Part shown: in pieces, positions 9,925 through 20,775 of the stretch
How positions within the stretch are numbered: the first letter of the stretch is position 1
Layout of the letters: the number at the start of each line of letters is the position of its first letter
Assembly (NCBI GenBank): GCA_951799405.1
Contig: OX637359.1
Location: forward strand, 3,778,201-3,842,200
Direction of reading: 5' to 3'
DNA: 64,000 nucleotides
DNA from: Agapetus fuscipes
Taxonomy: Eukaryota; Arthropoda; Insecta; Trichoptera; Glossosomatidae
The notes under the pieces: generated by a model
The model's database searches: none
Told to the model about the DNA's origin: nothing
What the model saw: only the letters and a program-made list of their open reading frames with translations
Program-made: the position numbers and the translations under genes

Positions 9925-10118
9925 GGATCTGAGGAGATTGTGAGAGAATGGGATATACATACAAAGTGAGCGTAAAAGAAGAAAATGCATGAAAGAGGTG
10001 ATGGATATGAAGGAATTGAAAGAGGTATGTCAGGGTAGGAAAAAATGGAGGCAACTCTGCAGAGGCTCTGGCTACCCCTAGCGGAATGGCGACAGAGTTA
10101 AAGTTACAGTTACAGTGT
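9925..10118 (+). pseudogene. LINE-G 3' end
   Basis: Plus-strand counterpart of 9309-9535: GAGGAGATTGTGAGAGAATG through the WR-x-LCR end and a GTTACAGTTACAGT tail. Confidence 0.65.
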
Positions 10119-10129
10119 AGCATGGTCCA

Positions 10130-10205
10130 TTAGGACCTTTTTCATACAAGCTCTACTTTTATTATGACTCTGGATATACCAATCAATTGCTATTTCAATC
10201 ATGAA
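10130..10205 (-). pseudogene. LINE-T coding scrap
   Basis: The minus strand matches the NKRRACMKKV segment of LINE-T (compare 30235-30310). Confidence 0.5.
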
Positions 10206-10559
10206 AAGATCTAAATAAATAAAAAGATTTTCAGTAAACAAAAAGGACTTTTGCAACATATGTGTTTGTTTTTATCCTAGTATACTTATATCTCAGTAAT
10301 CAATATTCATCGATTCCTAGTAGCCTACAGCTCAGCAAATAGGGTATAAATCACCCTGCTTAAACTCCTCCTGACCCATCAGTCCCCTTCGCCTACACAG
10401 CTTGCTTTATATTTTACTGTTCACCCTTTTCCTTGCACACTTCCCTTTTCCTCCGTGTAGATCACAATATCCGACCGCTTATAGGAAGTCACATAACACG
10501 AGCACGAAGGTGAAATTTGTGTTTTTTGCATGAACATCCTGCCGATAGCGACATACGTG
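10206..10559. other. Unassigned stretch
   Basis: No ORF or repeat that I can match; pyrimidine-rich around 10360-10460. Confidence 0.35.
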
Positions 10560-10690
10560 AGTCCAGGGCTGGCGCTTACAAATGCTGATTGTGTACTTAC
10601 AAATAAAATCCAAACCTCAAATGAACATAAGCCCTGCAACTCTTGCCGACATTCCCTGAAACAGGGGTGACATTGGCAAAGTGAACCACT
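10560..10690 (-). repeat. LINE-T 3' UTR, truncated
   Basis: Minus-strand copy ending at GTGAACCACT, where the palindromic MITE-P begins. Confidence 0.75.
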
Positions 10691-10906
10691 CATCACCACG
10701 GTTATTCCTACTTACCGAATATCGATAATATTTGTATGAAGACTAATCAGCTTTTGACTTGCGGCCATCTTGGATTGACAGGTCTCCACACAAATGTTAC
10801 AGATATAAAAAAGTATGAAGACTTATCAGCGGTTTAATTGCGGCCATCTTGGATTTGTAGGTCTTCATACAAATATTACCGATATTCCGAAAGAATTACC
10901 GTGGTG
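10691..10906. mobile_element. Palindromic MITE-P copy
   Basis: Long inverted arms: CATCACCACGGTTATTC...CCGAATATCGATAATATT on the left and the complementary AATATTACCGATATTCCG...CCGTGGTGATGAGACTTCC on the right. The centre has two GCGGCCATCTTGGATT repeats. Related copies are at 33430, 58570 and 59751. Confidence 0.7.
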
Positions 10907-11560
10907 ATGAGACTTCCAGTCCAGGACTGCTCCGGAAGGAAACAAGTCTAAGGGTGGGGCAATGTTACGCATGTACGATTGTATGTCTGTGTGTGTGTTT
11001 TTTTACACGTCTGTGTGTTTTTAAATGTAGATGGTTGGATAATTATACTTTTAAAAAAAAATCTTGTATGGGATACTTTCTAGATTTCAGAGACTCTTGG
11101 GGTCTATGACACTTCTTGCTGTAAGGCTGGATGGACCTTTAGTGACCGGTCTTTGGTGAAGGTTTTATGAATTTATCAACCCAGCGAAGAGCATATTTGA
11201 AAATATAAATGGTATATTGTTTGTACTCCGCCAGGATTCGAAACCCACAACCTTCCTTTTACGAGTCTGAAGTGTTACCACTGAATACGGACCGGTCAAG
11301 TGTGTTTGTAAGTGTTTGTTCGAATACTCTGGAAAAATCTCACAGGTTCCAGTTCGCAACGTTTCGAGAACCGCCCTTATGTCATACTATATAAAGGGCT
11401 ACAACCCCCTGTCTCCGTAACAAGCGCAGACGTGTATTGGAGCTGGCAAGCAAGACAGTGCAAAAGTTGACTGTGAACCAAATGTGAACGGAATCTTAAA
11501 ATAAATTGTCTTAAATAAATTAACCGAAATTTTTAGTAAATTTAACTCGTAATTCTTGAG
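10907..11560 (+). mobile_element. LTR-C with internal 3' end, broken by SINE-A
   Basis: A polypurine-like AAGTCTAAGGGTGGGGCAA (to about 10966) precedes TGTTACGC, as expected for the end of an LTR element just before its 3' LTR. The LTR continues after SINE-A with a TATATAAAGG TATA box (about 11388), a CAGTGCAAAAGTTGACTGTG leader and AATAAATT. Confidence 0.5.
11118..11297 (-). repeat. SINE-A, 3'-truncated
   Basis: Minus-strand SINE-A from the TGTAAGGCTGGATGGACC body block to the CGGACCGGTC head, inserted in LTR-C. Confidence 0.75.
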
Positions 11561-11769
11561 AAAATCTTTGCAACTAAGATTATACGTAGAAAATAATGAG
11601 ATATTCTGAAACATTGTGGTCTCTTTTGATTACAAAACCTTGTAAATGGTCCCTGTATTATGGAAAACAATCAAAAAGGTCTGGCCCGATTCGCCATTGG
11701 TTTGGTTAGACACTGGGTTTTCGTGAAACTCATCCAAATAATTACTGCACTACTTGTGGTAGATTGTTC

Positions 11770-12300
11770 TTCTTCTTAATCCTATTCCTCATTACTGAGG
11801 GTTGTGACCCTTGTGGAAGCAACCAATCTTCTCCAGCTCTCCCTCGACTGCGCTGCCCGCAACGCTCCAACTACCGAGGTGCCTGCTGCTGTCTTCACTT
11901 GATCGGTCCATCGTGTGGGGGATCTACCTCTTCCTCTCTTACCCTCCAAGTTACCGATCACATCCAGTCGTTCCAGGCTATCCTCATTGCCACGGACAAC
12001 GTGTCCGAAGAACTGAAGAATACGGCGTGTACACATGTTGGCCAGAGTCAAGCCATCCAAACGCAGCTCCCGACGAATGGACTCATTGGTGCGTCTAGCC
12101 GTCCATGGGATTCGAAGCATGCGCCTCCAGCACCACATTTCAAAAGCGTCGATTTTTCTTCTTTCTGTTGCTTTTATGGTCCATGTTTCAGCAGCATAGA
12201 GAAAAATAGAGTGGACCAGACTCCTGACAAGCTTAATCTTGGTGCTGTTACTCACACCCCGGTCTTTCCATATTTGGTCCAGCTTAGACATGGCACTTTT
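11770..12300 (-). pseudogene. RTE-like LINE, reverse transcriptase C-terminal domain
   Basis: The minus-strand ORF 12291-11782 (169 codons) is intact. It carries the block VRSLVHSIFLYAAETW, then DAFEMWCWRRMLRIPW, RRILQFFGHVVRG and KRGRGRSPTRW, the thumb and C-terminal tail of RTE-like reverse transcriptases. The catalytic palm is missing, so this is a 5'-truncated copy. An AAG-rich tail follows on its strand (about 11768-11778). A plus-strand ORF of 188 codons overlaps it but is antisense and shows no motif. Confidence 0.75.
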
Positions 12301-12366
12301 GGCAATGGCGATACGGCGTCTAATTTATAGATTAGGTAGATTAGTTAGGTTAGTTAGGTTAGGTAG

Positions 12367-12835
12367 ATTGTTAAGAATGTTTATATAATTAATTAGTTCA
12401 CTAATTTACACCAGATTACAAAAATTATATTGGATGAGAGCAAGCGGACATGTTGCTGTTGTGAGAGTTCAAGAGAGAAGACGGAAGTAGGATACAGCTG
12501 TCAAACATTGACATGAAGGTGGTAGCAAAAACCACCATAGACAAAAATACATCTGTCTCATTGGTAGGTATGTTAAATTCTTAACATGGTCTCTGTTGGA
12601 AAAATGTTTAGAGAGCGCTGCTTTGGTTAATGGAGGAATTTTGGATACCACCCAGTTGCTATAAAACCATAACTTTTCCACTGAATTTTACAACTTATAT
12701 TGTTGAACGACAAAAGTTCAGCATGCACATTTCTGTGGTAAAACGGTTTTATAGTTCTGCCTTACAAAGTATTTTTAAATATTAAAGCGATCGTGCTTCT
12801 TCCTCGTCTCAATCTTAAGATTGGTTTACAGCATT
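12367..12835. other. Unassigned stretch
   Basis: A minus-strand 70-codon ORF at 12469-12681 shows no motif. No repeat match seen. Confidence 0.35.
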
Positions 12836-13095
12836 TATCTAATCTAATCTAATCTAAGTTGCAAAAATATGTTACATTGGGGATTCACATTATATGCACT
12901 CACAAGCAGACACGTGCAAGTCCGCGCTTGCGCATGCCGCATGTGAACCTACAACATAATAACCAAATCTCAAATGGACATACACCCGGCAACTCCTGCT
13001 GTCCTTCCCTGAAACAGGGGTGTCTTTGGCAAAGTGAACCATTTTGTACAGCATGGGTGGTCACCCGCATACCAACTTATAATTCAAGGAACCTA
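12836..13095 (-). repeat. LINE-T 3' UTR with TAATC tail repeats
   Basis: Full minus-strand copy; the terminal microsatellite is three to four AATCT units at 12838-12856. Confidence 0.85.
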
Positions 13096-13337
13096 ACCTA
13101 AAAGCCTATAAGTCAAGGAACCAACCTAAAAGTCAAGGTTGATAAACATGAAAAACAGATATGAAGCGCCAGAGCCTTTTTTTGTGCCAAAAAAAGTGCA
13201 CCTCAGGGCTCCGTCTTCATACAAACGAGGCCTTGCTACAATCAGTTTCCAGGTAACCGAAATTTATATATCTCTTTTTGAAGTATGACGTGAATCTCTC
13301 ATGTCTTAAAAGATAAACAATAAAACAAATTTTATTT

Positions 13338-13475
13338 TTAATTACATCGAGTATATTCAGTTGCACTGTTTCCACCAGCACCTGTTTCCTTAGTGATTAT
13401 TTTGCCACCTGAGGATGCAAACGGATTGTTGGCGAAAACAGTTATAGAACTGAATATACTCGGTGTAATCGATTG
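13338..13475. repeat. Inverted repeat with Penelope-type hairpin
   Basis: Arms TACATCGAGTATATTCAGTT (left) and its near-complement ending CGGTGTAAT (right). Between them is CTGAGGATGCAAACGG...GTTGGCGAAAAC, the hairpin core also found in the other Penelope-type inserts. Confidence 0.5.
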
Positions 13476-13739
13476 ACTACGAAATTCACATCCATATACT
13501 CGTATATATTTAAAAAAAAAAAAACAGGCGTCCACCCCTTCGTCTAACCGGGCGCAACCCGGGCAAGGCCGTAAACATTATCGTGAGGGACCGGTACAAG
13601 GAAAAAGGAAAAAAACAATAGAATAAATTTGTGGGGGCCTACAGAAAACAATAAACATTTTTGCACCTCAATATACGTGCGGATCTATCAGTGGTGGCAG
13701 GTGAGAGACTCGTATTTCAGAACGGAACCACATTGAAGA

Positions 13740-13862
13740 AAAAAGAAACATTTTCGCTCGAGGATTTGCTTTCCGGGATCTGTTGTGATGGACTATCGAA
13801 GCTGGAGATTCCTGACGTTTCAACCATATGTGATTGGCTTCTCCAGTATCAGCAGCTGGCAG
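13740..13862 (+). repeat. Fragment of the 21569-type inverted element
   Basis: Shares TTTCCGGGATCTGTTG, GAGCTGGAG-like and GGCTTCTCCAG blocks with the left arms at 21569 and 29465. Confidence 0.5.
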
Positions 13863-13872
13863 TGTAGTGAAT

Positions 13873-14085
13873 TATCTAAGTTGCAAAGATACATTACATT
13901 TAAGGTTCATATTACGTGCATTGTCACAAGCAGATACGAATAAGTTCGCGCTTACACATCCCGCATGTGGATTTACAACATAAAGCAAACTTATCTGTAA
14001 TGAAAAATAAGCCCTGTAACTTTAACCGACCTTCCCCGAAACAGGGGTGACATTGGTAAAGTGAACTATTTAAGTCAAGGAATAC
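13873..14085 (-). repeat. LINE-T 3' UTR
   Basis: Minus-strand copy, 5' end slightly truncated. Confidence 0.8.
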
Positions 14086-14127
14086 TACCTACAGCTCCAT
14101 ATCTATTAAAACTAACTATTTTTGGTT

Positions 14128-14436
14128 TCGGTCGATTGCTCAGTTGGTAGAGTGCTTGCATTCAATGCTGAGAGTTCGGCTTCAAATCCCACCGAGGGCG
14201 TCAGAAATGATTTCTCGTTACGGAATTTATTCCAAATTAAAAATAAAAATGCCGGCAATGTTTAATCAGCCTTCGCAAGAAATGAGAACCAGTCCCCTTG
14301 GGAGCTGGGAAACCCCCACTTCAACTGAAGGGGTTGGCGTGAGGCCGGCCCCCTTTAAAATAAAAAGGTTCCACTCGCCACATGCAAGCCCTTCGGGAAA
14401 ACGCGGCATGAAGTTACCCTATATGTGTAGCATAGA
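14128..14436 (+). repeat. SINE-B, near full length
   Basis: tRNA-like head with box A GCTCAGTTGGTAGAG and box B GGCTTCAAATCCC. Body: TCAGAAATGATTTC, the GGGAGCTGGGAAACCCCCAC block, and a terminal GTGTAGC. Best reference copy with 42238 and 40900. Confidence 0.85.
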
Positions 14437-14814
14437 AGCATATCGTCAAACCTCTCCAATTCCGTAGCGGCAAATCTTTACGATTCGGTATAGGTATTCA
14501 AACGACCTGGTTTACGAGTACGAATACGGACGGATTAATTTCTTATCCTGAGGTACCCGTGAATTGTATGAGAACAATGTAGACGAACACATGGCCTGTA
14601 AATATTGGGTTTGCCAGATTTAAAAACAAAATCTCAATATTCTCGGGTCTAGGAGAGTGACATGGCAAAGTGTTTACCAGAATCGGAAAGGGATGGAGCG
14701 TTTATGTTACCTATTTTTTGTCTCAAGTATATATCTTGTAATTTATATGTAAAGAATCGCTTTTCACATGCATGTTTTTAAATATTGTTGTCACGCAAAA
14801 TACGTTTATATTTT

Positions 14815-14905
14815 TTTAAGAATCAGAATGAAATTAAATAAGTATGTAAGGAGCGAAAGAAATGGCGGTTGGTTGGCAATGCTGGCGGCTAGGGCATTTA
14901 ATTTT
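14815..14905 (+). pseudogene. LINE-T coding scrap
   Basis: Reads EIK-VC-ER-KWRLVGNAGG-like, matching the end of the LINE-T ORF; the 3' UTR copy at 15098 lies downstream. Confidence 0.5.
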
Positions 14906-14959
14906 AAATTATTAATATCTAAGTTGTTTCAAGTTATTTTTTGTATATTATTTAATATT

Positions 14960-15035
14960 TAAAAAAATATATAGATTTGTGAAGAGGAATGCAATTCACC
15001 AACCTATTCCGCGTGGCCAGAAACAGGTATTAATA
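14960..15035 (-). repeat. SINE-C 3' fragment
   Basis: Minus-strand match to the end of SINE-C (20450, 53800): GGCCAG, then TAGGTTGGTGAATTGCATTC, then CACAAATCTATTT. Confidence 0.55.
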
Positions 15036-15097
15036 TCATAAATTTAAAATGAAATATTGTTTATTTTATATAGCTAGATATAATAATAATTGTTTGT

Positions 15098-15625
15098 ATT
15101 TCTTGACTTATAGGTTGGTATGAGGCTGATCACTCATACTGTAAAAAAATGGTTCTCATTGTTAATTTTACCCCTGTTTCAGCGAAGATCGGCAAGAGTG
15201 GCAGTTTTTTATATTTTAAGTCCACATGCGGCTCGCATGTAAGTTCGAACTTTACGTGTCTGCTTGTGGGAATGGGGCCGTCCATAAATTACGTCATCGA
15301 TTTTTGCCGATTTTCGACCCCCCCCTCTCCCCCCCCCCCTTACAATCATCCTATAGTCATTATCTTATGACCCCTCCCCCCTCTTGCTGTAAAAATTGGG
15401 GAAGCTTCATAATTAATAATGTTATAAATCTTACATAATATTATGTATATTTTGTAGAAATTGGTATTTACAAGAACGACGTCACTTTTGGTACTCGTAC
15501 GTCATTTGCCATCATCCGCAGACCAGACTCTCCCACCCTTAATGCGAATGACGTAATATATGGACGGCCCCAATGCTGTTAATATGAATCTCAAATGTTT
15601 AATATATTTGCAAATTAGATTATAG
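15098..15625 (+). repeat. LINE-T 3' UTR split by a MITE
   Basis: 15098-15273 and 15572-15625 are contiguous in other copies; the break lies after GCTTGTGGGAAT. Confidence 0.8.
15274..15571. mobile_element. MITE with GGGGCCGTCC termini, 3-bp target duplication
   Basis: 298 bp. The left end is GGGGCCGTCCATAAATTACG and the right end is its complement, GACGTAATATATGGACGGCCCC trimmed to the last 10. AAT flanks both sides (15271-15273, 15572-15574). A C-rich tract lies near 15319-15338. A second copy lies at 51456-51745. Three-base duplication suggests a Zator- or Harbinger-like source; superfamily unresolved. Confidence 0.75.
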
Positions 15626-15814
15626 AGTTGTACAAAGTGTCCGCAAAAACATTTCATAAATAAATTAACAATGATGTTTGTAGATTTTATAAAAAAAACC
15701 GTCGTTTGCTTAGTTATTAAACTTTTTCTTTGAATCCCGAAGCAAAACATCAACATCAAATGATAAATTATAATTTAAATTAGTGTAAACTGGGGAATCA
15801 GCTGACGGGAAGCG

Positions 15815-16066
15815 ATGTATGCGATGCTCAGTGGGCGTGCATCAAATATAAACTTTGATATACTCGTAACAACATCACAGGGACAGACTGAATTAATGTG
15901 GATTCCGAAAACAGCATGTAATGGAACTCCGTGCCAAGTTGGAGACTTTACCTACCGAAAATGTATGGAAATTAAAGCGCTCACTAGAGGCGGTGTTGTT
16001 AGTTGCGATATATTTTTGAAAAACGCTACGGTTGAGTTTAAATTGAATTATTTATATTTTGTGTAG
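15815..16066 (+). other. Unrecognised ORF with cysteine pattern
   Basis: 83 codons, open to a TAG at 16064. It contains four spaced cysteines in blocks TACNGTPC, YRKC and VVSCD. I do not recognise it. It has no splice context I trust and no second copy in the window. It could be a remnant of a transposon or host pseudogene, or chance. Confidence 0.2.
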
Positions 16067-16170
16067 TGGCCATGTCATGTGTCAGCATTTGGACCATGAC
16101 ATCTTTTAATCATTCCATGTTTCAGAATTTTCTCATTTTCTGTTCAAGAAATTTTAAATACAATTTACAA

Positions 16171-16504
16171 AACGCAACGCAACTAAGCTACACACTTAGT
16201 GTAACTTCTTGCCGCGCTATCCCTGAAAGATTTCGCATGTGGCAAGTTAAACTTATTTATTTCTACAGGTAAGGGGGCCGGCCTTATGCCAACCGCTTCA
16301 GTTGAAGTGGGGGTCTTCCAGCTCCCGAGAGGGCTGGTACTCATTTGTTGTGAAGGCTGAGTAAACCTTCCGGGTATTTTATTTTGGGTTTTGAAATAAA
16401 CACCGAAATGGGAAATCATTTCAGACACCTTCGTTTGGTGGGATTCGAACCCGAGCTCTCGGTATGGAATGCAAGCACTCTACCAACTGAGCTGTTGAAC
16501 GGAC
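16171..16504 (-). repeat. SINE-B, full length
   Basis: Minus-strand copy from the AACGCAACTAAGCTACAC terminus to the tRNA-like head (CAACTGAGCTGTTGAAC). Confidence 0.85.
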
Positions 16505-16587
16505 CTACAGAAAAACAAAGAAAACGAGATTTAAAAAAATTGCAACTGGGTTGCGTTTGCCGCATGCGATTGATTGATATTCTTATT

Positions 16588-16770
16588 TGATGATGTATCA
16601 CACCTCAAGAGCCCTCTGCATGCTTGGTAGTCACCATATACTGTAAGGCTGAAAGTAAGGAAAAATGTTTTTTTCAACCCAGCCAAGATTTTTTTTCGGT
16701 GCTGGGAATCGGGCTTAGGACCTTCCGCTTACGAACCCGTAGCATTTACCATTAGACCGCAGACCGGTCT
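16588..16770 (-). repeat. SINE-A copy
   Basis: Minus strand, from TGTATCACACCTCAAGAGCC to AGACCGGTC. The gap before LINE-T at 17036 holds only a further SINE-A scrap near 16905. Confidence 0.75.
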
Positions 16771-17035
16771 CGTATGGATTTCTAGTCGCAAAGCAAACAC
16801 CCTTCCCCAAACTTGAAAAACCATTTTCAAGAAATTTCATTTCAAATCAGGCTTATTTATTTAAAATTGCAAATGATTAGGGATCGCCGTTTTTGTGTGT
16901 GTCACACCTCAAGGGCTTTTTCTGAATCACGGATAAATACTCTTTAAAAGGTTTTCAATTAATTTTTAAATTGGAATTTGGTGTTTGTAATTGTTTTGAT
17001 ATTTATACATTGATTATTATTATATATATATATTT

Positions 17036-17290
17036 ATTATGTTCCTTAACTTATGGTTTAATGTGCGGATGACCACCCATGCTGTAGAAAATGGTTCACT
17101 TTGCCAGTGTCACGCCTGTTTCAGGGACGGTCTAAAAGGTTGCAGGGTGTATGTACATTTGAGATTTGGTTTTTTATGTCGTAGGTTCACATGCGTCATG
17201 TGCAAGAGCAAACTTATACGTGTCTGCTTGCGAGAAAACATATAATATAAATCCCTACTGTTACATATCTCTGCAACTTAGATAATATTA
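17036..17290 (+). repeat. LINE-T 3' UTR
   Basis: Complete copy ending TCTCTGCAACTTAGATAA. Confidence 0.85.
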
Positions 17291-17584
17291 TATTAGTGTC
17301 TTGAGTGCTTCACGAAATTCATTGGAGTTACTTGGCGTTAATTTGGAGTTACCGCTCTTAATATAAGATAATCTGTTCTAGATAAAAGACGGATTTTCAC
17401 TCTTATGTTCCAATCATTCACAAGTTTGTCTACGCACTTTTCCAACTTTCACAGAACTGTCTGAAGTTTTCACAAATTAATTACCATTATAAAGTCAGAC
17501 GACTTCAAAACGGACCGAGTTAACTTTTTTACTTTGACTTTTATTGCTCTTTGACTTTTATTAAGAAGCTTCTCGAATTCACGG

Positions 17585-17760
17585 GCAAAAGTATGATGAG
17601 ATGGTTGGAATCTGTTGAAAGAATGGATGATGAAAGACTGTCAAATTGTCCACAATTTTCGTTCTTTGGTATGAAAAAAAGACGTCACCTGATGACGTTG
17701 GTTCCGACTCCGACAAAACGTTGATAAATCTAATTTTAATTACACCACAGTGCGTACTTA
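17585..17760 (+). repeat. LINE-T coding scrap and Penelope-type hairpin
   Basis: 17590-17648 encodes the RWLE-VERMDDERLS-like block of LINE-T. It is followed by CCTGATGACGTTGG...CCGACAAAACG (17683-17717), a degenerate copy of the 4234 hairpin. Confidence 0.45.
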
Positions 17761-17924
17761 GTGAGTTTCATTTTTACTACAGTAAGTAAACTATAAGCGT
17801 GCGCAGTATATTAATTTTTACAAGTTGGGTAAGCAGCCTTACGTCAACCACGAAATTAACTCATGGACATAAATTCACTCCAGCACTTTTTTTGTAATAA
17901 ATATAGTACTTCTTTCCGTTCTTT

Positions 17925-18275
17925 GATTTATAGGTTAGTTTAAGACTGACCGCCCATAATGTAAAAAATGGTTTACTTTGCCGATCACCTTGTTAAAGGT
18001 CGCAATTTTTACAGTATGGGTGATTCCTTGACTTGTAGGTTAGTTTGCCGCTGACTACCAATGCTGTAGAAAATGCTTCACTTCGCCAATGTCACCTCTG
18101 TTTCAGAGAAGCTCGGCAAGAGTTGCAGGGTGTATGTTCATTTGAGATTTGGGTTTTTATGTCATAGGTTCACATGCGGCATGTGCAAGTGCGAACTTAT
18201 ATGTGTCTGCTTGTGAGAAAACATATAATATGAATCCCTAATGTTAGATCTCAACTTAGATTAGATTAGACACAT
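17925..18275 (+). repeat. LINE-T 3' UTR, a truncated then a full copy
   Basis: 17925-18010 holds only the start; a full copy runs 18024-18275 and ends with TTAGATTAGATTAG. A further scrap (ACATGCAGCACGAGTAAATG) follows at 18272-18312. Confidence 0.8.
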
Positions 18276-18312
18276 GCAGCACGAGTAAATGCGAACTTAC
18301 GTGTGTCTATTT

Positions 18313-18837
18313 GTTGACATGAATTTAAACTGGATATTTTTACTTTGAAACTTTATCAGTTAGATTTATTATTGATCGGAGCAAGTTGGATTTAGATTTC
18401 ATTTTTCAAAATGTCACCCAAGACTTTTTTTTTTATGCAAAAGCCATTTTTTTGTATTTATTTTCCATTTGTTGGTACGCGTTTTCTGTAGGGCCACTTT
18501 TCCCGTAGGAGTCGAGATAATATTACATATTTCGGAAAATGGCGGCGGGTGTTGCCTAAATTCTGAATTAATTTTTACGATTATGCGAAATTCAAGACGC
18601 TCGTAAAGAAGCCGCTGGTGTGGCAACACTTTTATATATGGTGTGGTCACAAGGTTTAGTGACAGATCTGGTAATTCCAGTATAGTTTTCTTCAATAAAT
18701 AGTTTGTTTTGAATGAGCTGACACTCTCAGCGCCATACTAAGACGAAATCGGTGCTGTGGCCGAGGAAGTCAAGAGCCTGATCTTTCTAGCATATTTTGA
18801 AAAGAATAACAATATAATAATAACAAATAATAATAAG
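18313..18837. other. Unassigned stretch
   Basis: A 93-codon minus ORF at 18414-18695 has no visible domain. No repeat match found. Confidence 0.35.
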
Positions 18838-19042
18838 TATTCCTTGAATTATAGGTTGGTATGAGGCTGACCACCCATACTGTAAAAAATGGTTCACTTT
18901 GCCAATGTCACTCCTGTTTCAGGCAAGGGAGTTGCAGGGCTTATGTTTATTTGAGAATGGGTTTTTTATACTGTAGGTCCACATGCGGCATGTGTGAGCG
19001 TGAAATTATACGTGTCTGCTTGTGGGAATGCATTTAATATGA

Positions 19043-20381
19043 TAATTAATTAAATAATACACTGTTTTAATTCACTAAAATTTTATTTTAAAAAAGTCAA
19101 ACGTTTTCGCCTAAAAAGGCATCATCAGGACAATGACAATTACAAATCAAAATTAAAATTAAATTCACTTCTTCTTCATCTCCCTTCACATTAAATAGAC
19201 AATAAAATTAGGTATAAATGTAAATTCAAATTAATAAAGATTTAAAAATATAAATGCTCTACCAAATTGTAAAATATAAAATAAAATTGTAAATGTTAGG
19301 TATAAATTTAAAGTCAAATTAATAAAACCAATATAAATGTTTAACCAATATGGCAAACCAAATAGTAAAATTGTACAATGTATAGTAAATTGTAAAATGT
19401 TTAAGTATAAATTTACAGTCAAATTAAATAAAATTCAAATATAATTATCAACTAAAATTGTAAATTGTAAAAATAATTGTAAAGTTCATAATATAAATTG
19501 TCAAATGTATAAATTAACCCATAAAATGTATAACCCAAATAACGAAAATATAATATAAATTGTTTAATGCATATATAAACTAAAAAGCATAATGACAATC
19601 AAAATTTCTTTAAATAAATTATTAAAGTTAATTATTACTGTAACAATGGAGAGACATACGGAATCTGCACATTTATCAAGTTTGCACTCTTTTTTTATGG
19701 ATTTCCAATGCTTCCAATGCCAAAAGTCTACTCACACTACACTCCGAATGCATTATCTCTACACTAGTAATGTCAAACGTATGACCTTCACCAATGCAAT
19801 GATCTGCCATCTCAGAGTGCGCGGATAGACCCCTGAACGCTCTGGAATGCTCTTTAATTCTTGTTTGTATAGATCTCCCTGTCTCTCCAATATATACAGC
19901 ATCACACTGATTACAATTAATTTTATATACCCCCCCCAATTCAAGTCTATCAATTTTGTCTTTATTGTTAAATAATAATTTATGTAAATTAAAGTTTGTA
20001 TAGAAGGCCAAATTAAAATTATTTCTTAATATTTTCTGAATTTTATACGACAAATTATTATTAACAAATAGGCATTTTCGCCAGGAATCATTGTTGTTTT
20101 TAGTTATGATAGGATATATAAATTGTTTATAAAGGTCCTGGCGATCATATCTGTTAATAATTTGTGTAACTATATTTTCTTTATAACCATTATTAACAGC
20201 AATATCCATAATACAATTATATTCCTTATCATACTCATCTTTATCTAAAGGTAGCACTTTCATTCTATGTATCATAGAATGAAAGGCTGACATTTTTTGT
20301 GAGAATGGATGATTATTTAGTGTATTATTTAATTAATTATACAATGGACTTTCACTGTGTGAACTACCAAACCCTAAAAAA
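19043..20381 (-). mobile_element. Penelope-like element, 5'-truncated, 12-bp target duplication
   Basis: 1339-bp insert on the minus strand, flanked by CATTTAATATGA (19031-19042 and 20382-20393). A 20-bp inverted repeat TAATTAATTAAATAATACAC lies at the left end and its complement at 20320-20339. The 3' region (19043-19670) is very AT-rich with tandem-like ATAAATTTAAA units. It holds the hairpin CTGATGATGCCTTTTTAGG then CGAAAACG at about 19102-19130 (minus). The ORF covers only the end of the RT and the endonuclease. Confidence 0.8.
19676..20293 (-). CDS. Penelope-like RT C-terminus with GIY-YIG endonuclease (truncated)
   Basis: 205 codons, no internal stops. Residues 1-115 resemble the end of the Penelope RT (SAFHSMIHRMKVLPL, then IAVNNGYKENIV). 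Residues 119-200 are a GIY-YIG nuclease: G121-V-Y...Y134-I-G, a following arginine R145, H149 and glutamate E194. C127, C130, H165 and H171 fit the CCHH zinc-binding set that is characteristic of Penelope nucleases. In an intact element this enzyme nicks the target for target-primed reverse transcription in the nucleus. The polymerase palm with its catalytic aspartates is missing, so this copy cannot be autonomous. The start Met is only the first Met of the surviving frame. GIY-YIG with that RT remnant makes the family call firm. Confidence 0.85.
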   Translation of the reverse strand: MSAFHSMIHRMKVLPLDKDEYDKEYNCIMDIAVNNGYKENIVTQIINRYDRQDLYKQFIYPIITKNNNDSWRKCLFVNNNLSYKIQKILRNNFNLAFYTNFNLHKLLFNNKDKIDRLELGGVYKINCNQCDAVYIGETGRSIQTRIKEHSRAFRGLSAHSEMADHCIGEGHTFDITSVEIMHSECSVSRLLALEALEIHKKRVQT

Positions 20382-20449
20382 CATTTAATATGAATCTTAA
20401 ATGATACATATATTTGCAGCTTAGATTTAGATTTAGATTTTTAGATAAC

Positions 20450-20652
20450 GCTTGTTCAATCTCCGCTTGGGTGGGTCATTTGACCATAGCTTTGATCCTG
20501 GTTCGACAAATGCCATAGGGTATTTTTAAATTAAAAATTCATTAAAATATACAATAATGAATTCTGAATTGATGATATTAATACTTGTTTCTGGCCAGGC
20601 AGAATAGGTTGGTGAATTGCATTCTTCTTCACAAATCTATTTTAAAAAAGGC
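20450..20652 (+). repeat. SINE-C copy
   Basis: Degenerate tRNA-like head (TTTGATCCTGGTTCG), then TTCTGGCCAGGCAGAATAGG and a CACAAATCTATTTTAAAAAA end. Second copy at 53800; fragment at 14960. Confidence 0.55.
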
Positions 20653-20664
20653 CAATAATGCAAT

Positions 20665-20775
20665 GAACGGACGGTGTCAACACAGATGAAGCCAAGATTG
20701 ACATATGTAGCTGGAGAGCAAAGACGATAGACAGGCGAGAGTGGAGGAGAGTCCTGGATTCAGCCAAGGCCGTAA
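20665..20775 (+). pseudogene. RTE-like LINE 3' ORF scrap
   Basis: The plus strand reads a W-RAKTIDRREWRR block then VLDSAKA, the final residues seen in RTE-like copies. The microsatellite tail is absent. Confidence 0.55.

Larger units (their letters stand above)
18838..20445 (+). repeat. LINE-T 3' UTR split by a Penelope-like element
   Basis: Left part 18838-19042, right part 20382-20445 ending with GATTTAGATTTAG units. Confidence 0.8.

Noticed and set aside
11764..12330. 188-codon plus-strand ORF
   Set aside because: Antisense to an intact LINE reverse transcriptase frame; no domain of its own.
12326..12366. Interstitial telomere repeat (TTAGG)n
   Set aside because: Only about three to four broken TTAGG-like units among GATTAGGTAG sequence; too short and irregular.
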